Below, in pieces: positions 1 through 10,440 of a DNA stretch of 64,000 nt (position 1 is the first letter of the stretch; the number at the start of each line of letters is the position of its first letter). Origin of the DNA: Riptortus pedestris (lineage: Eukaryota > Arthropoda > Insecta > Hemiptera > Alydidae). The translations under genes were made by a program, and so were the position numbers. A model generated the notes under the pieces. That model searched no databases and was not told the DNA's origin. It worked only from the letters and a program-made list of their open reading frames with translations. The stretch is taken from NCBI GenBank assembly GCA_019009955.1, contig CM032228.1:202726501-202790500 (forward strand). The letters run 5' to 3'.

Positions 1-417
1 TTTGTTAATATCTTCGTTAATATTGATTTTATCGCAAAAATGGAAAGAACAAATTGTGTTTCGGATAATAATGCTAGTCCTAAAATGTAAAATTACATTT
101 ACAATTTCGAAGTTTTGACTTCCGACTTCCAGGCGACAGACTTAATTCTTGTGCTACGAAAATGCTTCAACAGAATTGAGAAAGTTTTATTTATCCTTTT
201 AAGAATGTGTTCTCTGGGCATAAAACGTAATTTAAATTCATGAACTCCACTATGTTTATTCCTACTTTCTGTCACTAACAGGAATTTATTAGCGTTCCAT
301 GAAAGACCCTCGCTGGATTTGTGAAATTGTTTAGAGTGTACGTGAATGAATATTGTAAATGTTGGCTATTTTATACTCTATTAACACTTATTATGTATGT
401 CAAAAATTATGTCCGTC

Positions 418-463
<46 letters not shown>

Positions 464-1414
464 TGTGTGTGTGGCACATGCATACAGTCACTCTAACAGG
501 AAAACTTCGGAACTCTGAAATTAATTAATATTAATTTTTCAGATTTATAACACTTTGAAGAGCGTTGAATATGCTTCAAAAGTACCTCCCAGGAGTTAAA
601 TAATTCAACACCTGTTGCTAAAAGCAGAACAAAAATTATATTTGATAACAAAACTGGATACAGCATATTTCATTAATGAAAACACTTCATATGGAACGGA
701 AAAGAGAGTGTTTTTCTAACCTGGAGATATGGACTGAATAGAAGATTAAAGAGAAATGTTAATGTTATTACAGTAAATAGGGATGTATCTTCAGCAAGGC
801 AGAGAGAATCATACTCTTGAATGTTTATTTTTAATTTTCAGAAGTGGATAGAATAAATAAATAAATAAATAAAACCTGGCATCCAGGTAAAGAAAATTTT
901 AGTTTTCGGCTGTCTGAAGCACAAAATAAAATAAAATAAAAGACAATTATGTGAACTAGCAAATTAAATAATATATATTTATCATTTTTGATAGCCTGTC
1001 AGATAATATGGATGACATTTAAAGAAATTTTTCAGGATTCGCTTCATGAGTACAATGACTGTTTTAACACATACAATGGTGTGGATTTGTGTGTGGATAT
1101 CATAAAGGCTTCTTCATGATTGGCATAGAACATGAATAAAGCGAAAAGTTTGACCCTTTAAATATTTGCATTACTTGAAACTATGACCGAAAATCAATGG
1201 TTAACTGGATGAACCGAACCAAGTGAACGTGTATGATAGTACATAAGACAATAAATAAAAAAGCCTATTTAGTGCTTTCCCTAATCTAATTCATCTCTCA
1301 AACAATTTCTGGGGATCCATTATATTCACAGGATTACCCATTCACTAAGAGAGACAAAAAGTCCAGGAAGTGGACTTTGATATAAAACTAAATTCCCTGA
1401 CAATAGCATCGATC
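1..1414. other. AT-rich DNA, no gene recognised
   Basis: No credible coding region is seen. There are short simple repeats: (AATA)n near 857-875 and (AAAAT)n near 924-942. A (TA)n tract at 421-461 is listed separately. Short open frames that cross the (TA)n read as alternating Tyr-Ile and are artefacts of the dinucleotide. Confidence 0.6.
421..461. repeat. (TA)n microsatellite
   Basis: Uninterrupted TA dinucleotide of about 41 bases, followed by a short GTGTGTGTG run. No family A tail or core flanks it, so it is an independent microsatellite. Confidence 0.95.
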
Positions 1415-1619
1415 ATCAATAAGAGAAAATGGACGTGGGCAGGACAGGAAACCTGGTGAGGGAGAATAAAGATAAATATTATCCTGTACCCTCGGAACTA
1501 CAAGAGGGAGACCATCTACTCCTTGGGACTTGGAGATGAGGACTATATGTGGCGAGGCAACTTGGCAGAGAGTTGCTGAACAAAGAAGAAAATGGAGAAA
1601 GACTTGGAGAAGCACACTT
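1415..1619 (+). pseudogene. Decayed LINE ORF2 C-terminal fragment
   Basis: Frame 1415 reads INKRKWTWAGQETW and then a stop. Further on, after a shift to the frame at 1560, it reads TWQRVAEQRRKWRKTW. The order K-W-x-W-A-G-H/Q ... W-x-R-V/I-A-x-x-R-x-x-W matches the conserved region after the reverse transcriptase domain in many RTE, Jockey and CR1-like non-LTR retrotransposons. There, 'W-A-G-H' is followed by a GRP-x-x-RW stretch and then 'W-x-x-x-A-x-D/R-R-x-x-W'. The middle part here is disrupted by stops, and at least one frameshift separates the ends. No upstream RT or endonuclease is recognised, so this is a short dead 3' piece. An open frame on the opposite strand is its shadow. The clade within LINEs is uncertain. 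Confidence 0.6.
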
Positions 1620-1640
1620 ACTTGGTCAGGATTAATCTTT

Positions 1641-1947
1641 GAGTAGGAGTGGGGGTTTAATGATGACCGACAACTAAAAAATGCAAATATCTCGGTTAAT
1701 AATCGAGATAGTGAAAATACGTATATAACAAAATTGATAAACATTTAATTTGCAATAAGATTTGTTTAAAACATTTTCCGATCCGACGTATAATAAAGGA
1801 AATATTTCGAATTTTCGAAATCCCCCTCCCTGTCTGATTTCTGCCATTTAATAAATATGATCTTTATTTTTACGTAAAACGTTTAAATATCCAGTTTGGT
1901 AACGATCGTACAAAAATTACCACCGCTAGAGCGTTAAAAGATAATTA

Positions 1948-2014
<67 letters not shown>

Positions 2015-2136
2015 TACATTTTGAACGAAACTCATTTTCCTAGGTAGGATCGATGAACATTAGAGGACATTTTTCGAAAATCGCATCATCAATAGGATCT
2101 CTAAATAGCTGATACCCCTCAAGGGAAATCTGCTAA
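1641..2136 (+). mobile_element. Family A repeat, type III head, complete tail
   Basis: Starts with the type III motif (GAGTAGGAGTGGGGGTTTAA), then the core with AAATATCTCGGTTA and the paired GAGATATTT-like segment, then (AT)n at 1952-2011, then the tail and a degenerate terminal hairpin ending TCTGCTAA. The hairpin left arm is damaged (GATACCCCTC), so this is an older copy. It starts just after the LINE fragment. Confidence 0.85.
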
Positions 2137-3969
2137 TTTTAACTTCATTTTGTTATAAGAAATTTACACTTATGAATCCCATGAATAAACATACTCTTCA
2201 GAAGGGCCTATTTTAATAAGGGAAATGTTACAAGATAAAGATTTGCAAAACTTTATTTGGGCCGCCGGGAGAGATAGTATTCCTCTTCAATTATTAGCCA
2301 AGCTCAGCACATAACACGTCCCTAGTTCGGAGATAGAGATTATAATCAGAGCTGAGAACAAACTTCTTACTCAAACAGAGATACTTCCGGAATATTCGGG
2401 TAAACAATTTCCACCCAGCAGAACCATTAGTTCATATTAAACTTTAAGGATCAGCTTAAATATAACTTTCATTTTAAACTCGGATCAGAGAGAGTATTCA
2501 AATCATGCTGAGGGATAAAGGTGAGAGTTAAGTAGTTGGCTTACACTCATTTCAGGTATAATACTTTGGTCTTAGGCTGATATATTACCGACGAAGCTTC
2601 AAAGCTTAAACACATACAGAAAAGGATGTAGCAGGTTTTACGCCTCGTTGAGTACACCATAATTCATAAAGTTTTCTCATTGCGTTTTGACTGGGAAAAC
2701 ATCACGTCAGAGATTCTAAACCTATCCTGTTAAGAAAAAAATAATTGATGATGTTGGTGTGTAATCAACCGGAAATATACTGATAATAGGCGATACGTTG
2801 TACAACTATTCCAAAAAAAGTTCCCAAGTTCTAAAATATGACGTAGCAGAATGTTTTAATGGCGAGATTAAAAGTTAGCAATTCAAGATCCATTCACACC
2901 CTTGTATACAGCGCTGCACAGTGGTCCCGATTCTTTTAGATGGCGGATCTCGTTCAAGCTTTGTGTGATGTTTATTATGGGATTGAAAAGGTGCTTTATA
3001 TAGGTTGTATGAGATTTGTCAAGGTTTAGTGTGCTCTCAGACATTTCTAGTACTTTCGTATTTTTACGAAGAAGGGATATTTCGATGCTATTACTATTTT
3101 TATTATTTTTAGTTAAAACACACTTATGCTTTTCTTGTAATTATAAGCGTTAATATTAATGAATTAACTCAAAATGTTTGTAATTTTTCGTTTAATTATT
3201 CTCTTAAAACTGTTTTAACCGAACAAAATGTTTTAACGAGATTTAAATATTAATTAAAATGAAATGAAAAATTATTCAATGCTCTTCAGAATTATTCATA
3301 GAAAATAACAATCTCATAAGTGATCACTAGAGCATTTTATTCGCTATTTTTTAAATAAAATTTAATAAATACATATAACAAAACAATTCATACAATTAAA
3401 AAAACATAAAATATTAAATATATAAATAAAAATGTTCACTGACATTTTAGTGAGAATAATAGATAAACAAAATATTTAAATTGGCTTATTTTCATATAAT
3501 ATGTTTTCAAAAAAAATATTCTCATATGTTTATTTAATGAAACAAATATGCTCTACCTTAAAAACGGGTTAGACCGGTACACTTCAAGTAAGAAGCAAGG
3601 TCATGTATTATACATATGTAAATACCAATCTGTTCCACTATAAACGTAAAATTAAATAATAAAATAATATTTACAAAAAAAATGACTTCAAACACATTCT
3701 ACTTAGACACACAAACTACCGATATTTAATACAAATACGGGATGAAATAAGTAGGTGTGTACGCTAAGATTGGAAGAACAGTACTGAACGTTTTCAATTT
3801 TCAAAAAGTAAGGACAGGATTATCCTAGTAGTCGGAAAAAGGGATACCAGGCACCGCGCTCTTCTCATCACTCATGGTTTTCCTTGAAACTACCCTCTTG
3901 ATCCTACGGAACTGTGAAAATACACCTTTGGATTGTCAGATATATAAAAAAAAATAGACCTTTATCATG
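2137..3969. other. Unassigned AT-rich DNA
   Basis: Nothing recognisable on either strand. The stretch 3100-3500 is extremely AT-rich with many short poly-A and TATA-like words but no ordered repeat. Confidence 0.5.
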
Positions 3970-4277
3970 TTATGTAGTGTCTACAGGGTACACCTGGTAA
4001 TTGATCTAGTGATCAGGTAAACCTGATTTTCACAGGACCGATCAAGAGAATACGCGGGTCACAAGGAGAAACAGTGGATTACCATTGCCTTCTACATCAG
4101 GTCACCCAGCAATAAAGGTTTCATGAGGAAAATTCCATTCACACCATTAAAGGCATGAGTGGAGAAAATTCGATCAAGGCCAGAGTTGTTAGATAGTCCG
4201 TAGCCTGCATAAGTTGACTAATGATAGGCACTAGCCAGTTAGACTATGAAGACTACAACTTTAATCTACCCTCCAGA
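3970..4277 (-). repeat. Family B interspersed repeat, near full length
   Basis: Its reverse complement aligns along its whole length with 29001-29312 and 57876-58170. Shared words in order are CTGGAGGGTAGATTAAAG, GCCTATCATTAGTCA, TATCTAACAACTCT, ATTTTCTCCACTC, GTGTGAATGGAATT, GGCAATGG, CAGGTTTACCTG and CTGTAGACACTA. There is no open frame, no A/B box that I can place and no clear target duplication. About 310 bp suggests a SINE or other short non-autonomous element, but the class is unknown. Confidence 0.75.
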
Positions 4278-4323
4278 CTTGCCCCCTGATATTTTGTAAG
4301 TGAGAATTTAGACAGGGAGGGGA

Positions 4324-4463
4324 ATATATATAGTTTTGAACGAACCTCATTTTCGTCATCTCCTGGTTCGATCCCCGATTGATGTACATTAGAATTATTT
4401 TCGGATAAAACGCGTCATGTGTACAACCTCTATAGGTGTACAACCTCAAGGGAAATCTGCTAA
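4324..4463 (+). mobile_element. Family A 3' fragment
   Basis: Short TATA tract, then TTTTGAACGAACCTCATTTT, CGTCATCTCC, a degenerate GATGTACATT segment, CGCGTCATG and AAGGGAAATCTGCTAA. The left arm of the terminal hairpin is replaced by a short duplication of 'tacaacctc'. The core and head are missing. Confidence 0.8.
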
Positions 4464-5535
4464 TACAGCATACACTGCACACGACAAGGAGTGAACATAA
4501 TGATCACGTTAGTCACGCTGCTGACACAGTGTGCCACGGTTCTTAACATTTAACGAGACATGTACAGCAAAATAAGTGCAAGGCCATACCGACGAGACAG
4601 GAGAGTTGATTAAATAGAAAAAACAGTGGTCATCTTTAAAAATAGATCTAGAAAAGAGAAAAAAAAAAGCTAGCTCAGGCAATAAGTGTGGAGCGAAAAA
4701 GCGGTTTGAATAGATTTGAACACACTTTTTTCTACTAGTCAGTCGCATGTTTTCTATTTGACCTACTTTTATTTCAACCCATCACGACGAGCACCACAAC
4801 TAGACTAGGCAATAAAATAAGCTACTATTAAAACAAGTAATGCAAAAGGGCAGAAAGGGAATTGCCCTATTAAGTCGCCAGTAAAAGTTTCAATTTAATA
4901 CAGGAAACAGATACTACAAAGGTTTTATGGGAACAAGCGCTAAAACATTACAAGCCTGATAAAAAAGGAGGCAGTGTAAAAGAAAAGGGGCAGAGTAGGC
5001 TCCATATAAGGAGTTAAAAAATATAAGGGCTAAGATAAATGGTATTTGGATAAAGTAAAGATTTAGCGGCCTATAAATAAAATTCTATGTAAGAAGATAA
5101 TTTTATCTAAGTCTTTTTTCTTAAAGAATCACTCTGAAAGCGAATGGCACCCTCTCTCTCCATTAGTCTATCTGGTTCACTGTCGACTTGCCTCCCTCCA
5201 TCTTTCTCAATAAGCCTCTCCATATCTAAAAACCTCCGTTCTGCCTCTATAATCCCCCCTTCCCCTCCTCATCATCATTTAAATTGACAGTCTCTCGCTT
5301 TAATACTCCCCCTATCCACCCCACCCCCACACCCTTTTCCAATTCCAATTCCAATACTCCCTTATCTGATGTTGATTTTTTATATGAAGGCCGAGTGAAA
5401 GTCGTATCTGCCATATCTATAAATGAATTCAGATCAATTTATTTTAATATAAAATAAATAACGACTGATTGTTTTACAACTGAAAACTAAAACGAAATTC
5501 AGACGAACTTATTAATTCTAGGTACCACCAACTTT
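4464..5535. other. Unassigned DNA with a strong pyrimidine-rich tract
   Basis: No gene is seen. Between about 5150 and 5365 the plus strand is dominated by C and T (CCTCTCTCTCC, CCTCCCTCC, CCCCCCTTCCCCTCC), ending in short ATTCCA repeats. A purine-rich run lies upstream at 4965-5000. Confidence 0.6.
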
Positions 5536-5585
5536 AAAAAGTCCGTCACGCAGGGGATGCGTAAACTAAGCAGATTTCCCACGTT
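5536..5585 (+). mobile_element. Family A 5' terminal fragment
   Basis: AAAAAGTCCGTCACGCAGGG, then ATGCGTAAACTAAGCAG and ATTTCCCACG. Only the first ~50 bases of family A are present. The 5' hairpin has one broken pair (ATGCGT instead of CTGCGT). Confidence 0.85.
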
Positions 5586-5620
5586 CTGATATGTCACACT
5601 AGTGATCTCATTTATAATAT

Positions 5621-6562
5621 ACTAGCTCAGATACCCGGCTTCGCCCGGGAATTCATTTGAGGCTGAATGGTGATGGTATTTTTTTGGCAAGGCTTTACTT
5701 TGCACAATATTTTGACATTTACCCGTCCCAGTGTTTAGGGTTTATTCCGTTCGTTGCTGTGGATTTGTTAATAATAAAATTTGTAAATTCAGGCTTCCCT
5801 TATAACCCCCACCCCTCCTGCCCATCCATAGAAATGTTGGTATGGCTTATTAAAATGAAGACGTTAGTGCTAATACACAAACCGAGTTTTATTTATTTCG
5901 GTTTAGTCATTTGTGCCAAATAAAATTGTTCACTTTCGCTATAGGTTTTAGGGTATAACGCCTTTATACTTCGGTATACGACGATATTGTATATAACAAA
6001 AGTTTCTCTAAATAACAAAATAAACAACTTTTGTTATGTGCATACTCGTATTTGCCGAAACCCCAATAGGAAACGAAATATCTCTATTTTTAATTTCAGG
6101 CCTCCCTTATAACCTCCACTCCTGCCCGTCCCAAGAAATGTTGGTATGGCTTATTATGATGAAGGCGTTAGTTCTAATAAACATACCGAGTTTTATTTAG
6201 TTCGGTTGAGTCGCTTGTGCCAAATAAAATTATTGACTTCCGCTATAGTGTTTAGCGTATAACTCATTTATACTTAGGTATACAACAAAAGTGAATATAA
6301 TAAAAGTTACTCTAAATAACAAAATAAACAACGTTTGCTATGTGCATATTTGCCGATAAAGCAATACGAAACGAAATATCACTATTTTTAATTTCAGGCC
6401 TCCCTTATAACCCCCACTCCTGTTCGTCTCAGAGAATATTAATATAGCCTAAAGTCTAAGTTGGGTTAGTAGTAATATACACACCAAGTTTCATAAAATT
6501 CGGTTCAGCCGTTTATGCGTGAAAAGGTAACAAACAAACAAACAAATAAACAAACAAAAAGC
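5621..6562 (+). mobile_element. Interspersed repeat with ~300-bp internal tandem units and an ACAAAC tail
   Basis: Begins ACTAGCTCAGATACCCGGCT and continues into a CCCGG/CCGGG hairpin (5634-5649). The end reads AGTTTCATAAAATTCGGTTC, AGCCGTTT, GCGTGAAAAGG, TAACAAACAAAC. Both motifs are familiar from widespread invertebrate interspersed repeats usually classed with RTE-like LINEs. The ACAAAC tail fits target-primed retrotransposition, though I cannot prove the class. Inside, a unit starting AGG(C)TTCCCTTATAACC recurs at about 5791, 6098 and 6396 (spacing ~307 and ~298), each with AGAAATGTTGGTATGGCTTA or a variant and a GAGTTTTATTT segment. No intact protein is seen. Confidence 0.65.
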
Positions 6563-6721
6563 AGACACCAAAGAAACAAAATGCAGTTATGGTGTCTATG
6601 ACATGTGAAACGAAAAGTTATCGTGAAATTTCGTGAAAAAAATCAATGTACAGACAGAGGTTACAATTTTATATATATGTAGATATATCTCACATATTGT
6701 CTATTTATAAGTTAAAACCGA

Positions 6722-7170
6722 TGAGTAGGAGTGGCGTTTTAATGAAGGCAGAAAACTAAAAAAATACAAATATTTCAGAAAATATTCAGATTAAAGACAA
6801 AATGCATATAAAAACGTTTATAGGAAGTTAAAATATGCAGTAAGATTGCTTTTATAAACTTTTAGATCTGACGAATTAACGGAGATATTTTGAATTTTCA
6901 AAATCCCCTCCTACTGGACCGATTTCAGCCGTTAACGAACGTGAACTTTACTAATACATAAAACGCTCATATATCGAGTTAGGTAACGATAAAAAAATAA
7001 ATAAAATTTCGACCACTAGACTGGTAACGTACAAATATATATATATATAATTCTGAATGTGCTTCTTTTTCGTCATCTCTTAGGTAGTATCATGGACAAT
7101 TAGGCAAATTTTACGAAAATTACGTCATGGTACAACCACAACAATTTTCCCTGAAGGGAAATTTGCTAAA
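6722..7170 (+). mobile_element. Family A repeat, type III head, old copy
   Basis: Head TGAGTAGGAGTGGCGTTTTA, diverged core with TAACGGAGATATTTTGAA, GATTTCAGCCGTTAACGAAC, a short (AT)n at 7036-7050, tail CTTTTTCGTCATCTC and terminal CCCTGAAGGGAAATTTGCTA. The AT tract is much shorter than in young copies. Confidence 0.85.
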
Positions 7171-8701
7171 ATGAGAGAAATCTATACTAAAATATCCCAA
7201 AGCTGCAGAGAAAGGTGTTCAAAAGGGAGATAGTATAGAGGATTCTGAGGAAAAGCTTAAGCAGTATTTTTCATTTATTTATGACAATTCTCTACAAAGG
7301 CAAGAGAAAAGACCATCAAAAAAGTTGGTATGTATTATATTAGACAGGAAAAAAAAAATTATTAAAATGAAGTTACAAGGGAGGAAACGAAATTATTTAT
7401 TCGGATTATACTATTTCGCATCGGCATAGAACAAAAGACACCTAAAGTTCACTTTTAATGAAGTTAATTAATCAAAGGAATACATAGAGTATTCATAAAA
7501 TATAATGAATGTCGGGAAGATAATTTTGTAGGTTTAGATTCCAACTACCTCCCCTCATGAAGTCAAACTAAAAGAGGGAGGGCGGCGTAAACATTGACTA
7601 GTGCAATAGCTGTAAAGGGAATAAATAAAAGTAATACAGGAAATTTGAATAGACAAAGATACTACAATGAATGACATTCACAATCATTATTCAGTTCTGA
7701 TATATTCCAAGCAGAGCTACCTTAGTTACATTACTTAATAATTATGAATGCTATCCATGGTTATGATTTATATTGTCCATGGTATTTTCAACAATAAATC
7801 AGGAACTCATTTTATTTTTATACTTCAAGAATTAAAGCGCCATAGCGAACTTATAGAATTGTATATAGTTACTAGATACTAAAGTATAACGCTTATATAA
7901 GCGGGAAGTATATAAATATCGTACACTATATAAATTCTTGCCAAAAAATACCATCATATTATTAGGTTAATAAATTCCCAAGTCTTTGTTATGTAATGTT
8001 AGCGCTAAAGACAGGACTGCACTAGGCCAACCCTTCAAGAGCTCTCGAACCAAAGATCTCTATTAAACGATTTTAGCAATTAGGTTTTCATAAACTTTTC
8101 CACTGAAACTTTCCAAAATTAAATCGGATTTAAGACGTGATTCTGAGATCTTTATGCAGGGTTTATATGGAATAATTGAAATTAGGTGGTCTTCGATAGA
8201 CCTAAAAAATGGTTTCCAGAATGTGTGCTGTTATTTATAACTCACTATTAGGTTACAGAGAACCAGAGATAAATGCCGCGTAATTTAAAATTATTTATAC
8301 ATTGGCTTGTGAATGGAGAAATAATTTCAAAAAGATTTACATGCGATAAGAAGCACACGCCATCTTCTCACTGAATATAATTATTCAAATCAGACATGCT
8401 ACCGTCTATTAGAGAAATACTCTGGGGGCTACAATATGTTTATATAGACTGGAATTAGTATCCTGTAACTCAGTTCAGGACATAATACATTTCAGGCTAA
8501 TGTAAACGGATTTATATCAATTCTACGAGCCCGTGAAAGCATGAAAGTGAAAATTCGTTGTCTAATATAATATAATGTAATTTCGGGGCAACCCATAATA
8601 GAGGGAAATCTTAAATAATGACGTCGCACTGAATATTTTTGCTTATATCTCTCTCACATAGGAAAAGAAAAAAAAAGTTTACTGAAAACTGAACACAAAA
8701 T
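7171..8701. other. Unassigned AT-rich DNA
   Basis: No gene, RNA gene or recognised repeat on either strand. Confidence 0.5.
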
Positions 8702-9152
8702 AAAGTCCGTCACGCAGGGGTTGCGTAAACTAAGCAGATTTCCCACGTGAAGTTTAACAATAGAGAAATTTCACGAGAGCCAAGCAGTTAATGAAACGGC
8801 CGAACTAGCTTTTGGCGGGAAAGTCACTTCATCCGTTAGCCGCTCAGATTTAATAAAAATGCAAATATCTCGGTTAATATTCACGATAGAGAATAAATGT
8901 ATATAACAAAGTTATAGTAAATTTAATTTGTAATAAGATTGATTCTGTACAATGTTTCGATCCGACGCATAATAACGGAGATATTTCGAATTTCCGAAAA
9001 TCCTCCCTTCTAAACCCCCCCTCCCACTGGTCCGATTTCAGCCGTTAACGAACTTGATCTTTTTTTTTTACATAAAACGACTAAATATCGAGTTTGGTAA
9101 CGATCAAACACAAATTGCGACCGCTAGAGCGGTAACAGACAAATATATATAT
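8702..9152 (+). mobile_element. Family A repeat, type II head, cut by an LTR
   Basis: Intact 5' hairpin region (GTCCGTCACGCAGGGG then TTGCGTAAAC, one pair altered), subterminal AGCAGATTTCCC, type II head (TTCACGAGAGCCAAGCAG, CTTTTGGCGGGAAAGTC) and the full core up to the start of the AT tract. It stops at TATATATAT, where the LTR at 9153 begins. The family A tail does not resume after the LTR, so the 3' part was lost or the LTR belongs to a larger insertion. Confidence 0.9.
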
Positions 9153-9558
9153 TGTTGCGTGAAAGATTGGCAGAGAGAGCCGCGTGTTTGATCTAATTAG
9201 GGTCATTCTATGTAGGGCCGCCGGCAGAATCTAATTAGGGCCTTCCGGGAAGTTCTGGACCTTTTCTTGGCTAGGCCCTTCTACAGGTACATATAAGGGA
9301 TTTAATCGTTAAGCAATATGAAATGCCTAACAAGTTTCACTCTTCCTTGGCGTTGATTAGATTTTTACTTTGTCATACCCTCATTTAGAACTTCCACGTT
9401 GGTTTTATTTTGAGCCCAAATTGTTGTGTTGATTCTGCGCTAAATTTCCATTTCCATTGCTTTTAGTCAATTACATTCCCTTTTGTGAAGAGTCCAACTT
9501 CGCTCCCGGAAAACAGTTTAAGCAATAAAGCAAACATTTCTATTATTTCTTTGCAACA
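9153..9558 (+). mobile_element. LTR of an LTR retrotransposon (solo or 5' LTR)
   Basis: The ends are TGTTGC (9153-9158) and GCAACA (9553-9558), a 6-base terminal inverted repeat with the usual TG...CA ends, giving about 406 bp. Inside, in promoter order, are a TATA-like ATATAAG at 9291-9297 and AATAAA at 9524-9529, about 25 bases before the 3' end. A 12-base direct repeat ATCTAATTAGGG occurs at 9191 and 9229. The sequence after the LTR (TCCATGGTCCTAACAAGGGG) could be a primer-binding region, but no gag or pol follows. I see no clear target duplication. The 3' half resembles 36790-36955. Superfamily (Gypsy or BEL) is not determinable. Confidence 0.65.
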
Positions 9559-9587
9559 TCCATGGTCCTAACAAGGGGGAAAATCGG

Positions 9588-9618
9588 ACAGTGGTTTACC
9601 ATTGCCTTCTAGTCGGTT
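9588..9618 (-). repeat. Short family B-like fragment
   Basis: GACAGTGGTTTACCATTGCC followed by TTCTAG matches the central GGCAATGG...CCACTG block of family B. The similarity is limited to about 30 bases, so it may be chance or a relic. Confidence 0.35.
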
Positions 9619-9759
9619 TTGAAAAATTTAGACATTGTGCCACGAGTATTCCAGTACTCCAAGGTGCCTATATTATTCCTACAAACCAGGATTCCTGATC
9701 AAAGGACTGCACAGTAGCCCAATAGAAAATGCATGATAACAACATTTACAGAAATGAAA

Positions 9760-10088
9760 TTCGCAACAATATCGATTATGTATAAGCTATAACTCATAAG
9801 AACGGAAATAATCCTTCCCTCTAAAAACGTTTAAATGTTGAGTTTCGTAACAAACAAATTTACGGCCGCTACAGTTAACAGAATCTCTCTTTTTTTTCTT
9901 CACTCTCCCTCTCTCTACCCCCCCCCCCTCTCAATCTCCCTTTCTATAAATAAATGAATATATAAATTTGTGGGGACCTCGTTACGTCAACTTCTAGGTA
10001 AGATCGATGGACATATGATGAAATGTTTCTAAAATCACAACAGGAGTAGAATCTGAAAAGCTGATTTCCCTTAAGGGGCATCTGCTAA
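9760..10088 (+). mobile_element. Family A 3' half, highly diverged
   Basis: ACTCATAAGAACGGAAATAA corresponds to the core, TTTAAATGTTGAGTTTCGTA to the segment before the microsatellite, and GGTAAGATCGATGGACAT and AGCTGATTTCCCTTAAGGGG to the tail and terminal hairpin. The (AT)n position is occupied by a T/C-rich tract (9890-9945) including a C run. Confidence 0.75.
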
Positions 10089-10149
10089 AAGGGAACTTTG
10101 AAATGTCATAAATTAAAACATTCATTGAAATCTAAATGCTGTGACTTCT

Positions 10150-10440
10150 AGTTGCAGTCTTGTGTTTTTTATGGAAGCTACTCCTATATAACTGTAACCA
10201 CCGAAATTTATAAAGTGTTTGATGTTTTGAACATTCCCTCTACTATTGGGAAAAATGCATTTCTAATAAAACGATTATGTCTTACGAAATGCCCAATATG
10301 CTTCACACATCTTTTCTTCAAGGTCTTTGAGATAGGTGTCTTTGATAAGACAGTAACCTGCTTTAAAACTTCCATGTTTGATTTCTTAAGGAGTCAAACT
10401 TCTTTTTGTGAATCCTCAAATTCATTTTTTCACTAAACAG
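10150..10440 (+). repeat. Possible LTR-derived remnant
   Basis: AAAACTTCCATGTTTGATTT, AGGAGTCAAACTTC and TTTTTGTGAATCCTC resemble in order the 3' half of the LTR at 9153-9558 (AACTTCCACGTTGG, TTTTGTGAAGAGTCCAACTTC), with some inversion of order. A 94-codon open frame covers this stretch but its composition is not protein-like. Weak call. Confidence 0.3.

Noticed and set aside
1388..1744. 118-codon minus-strand open frame
   Set aside because: It is antisense to the LINE fragment (1415-1619) and the start of a family A repeat; the plus strand carries the recognisable motif.
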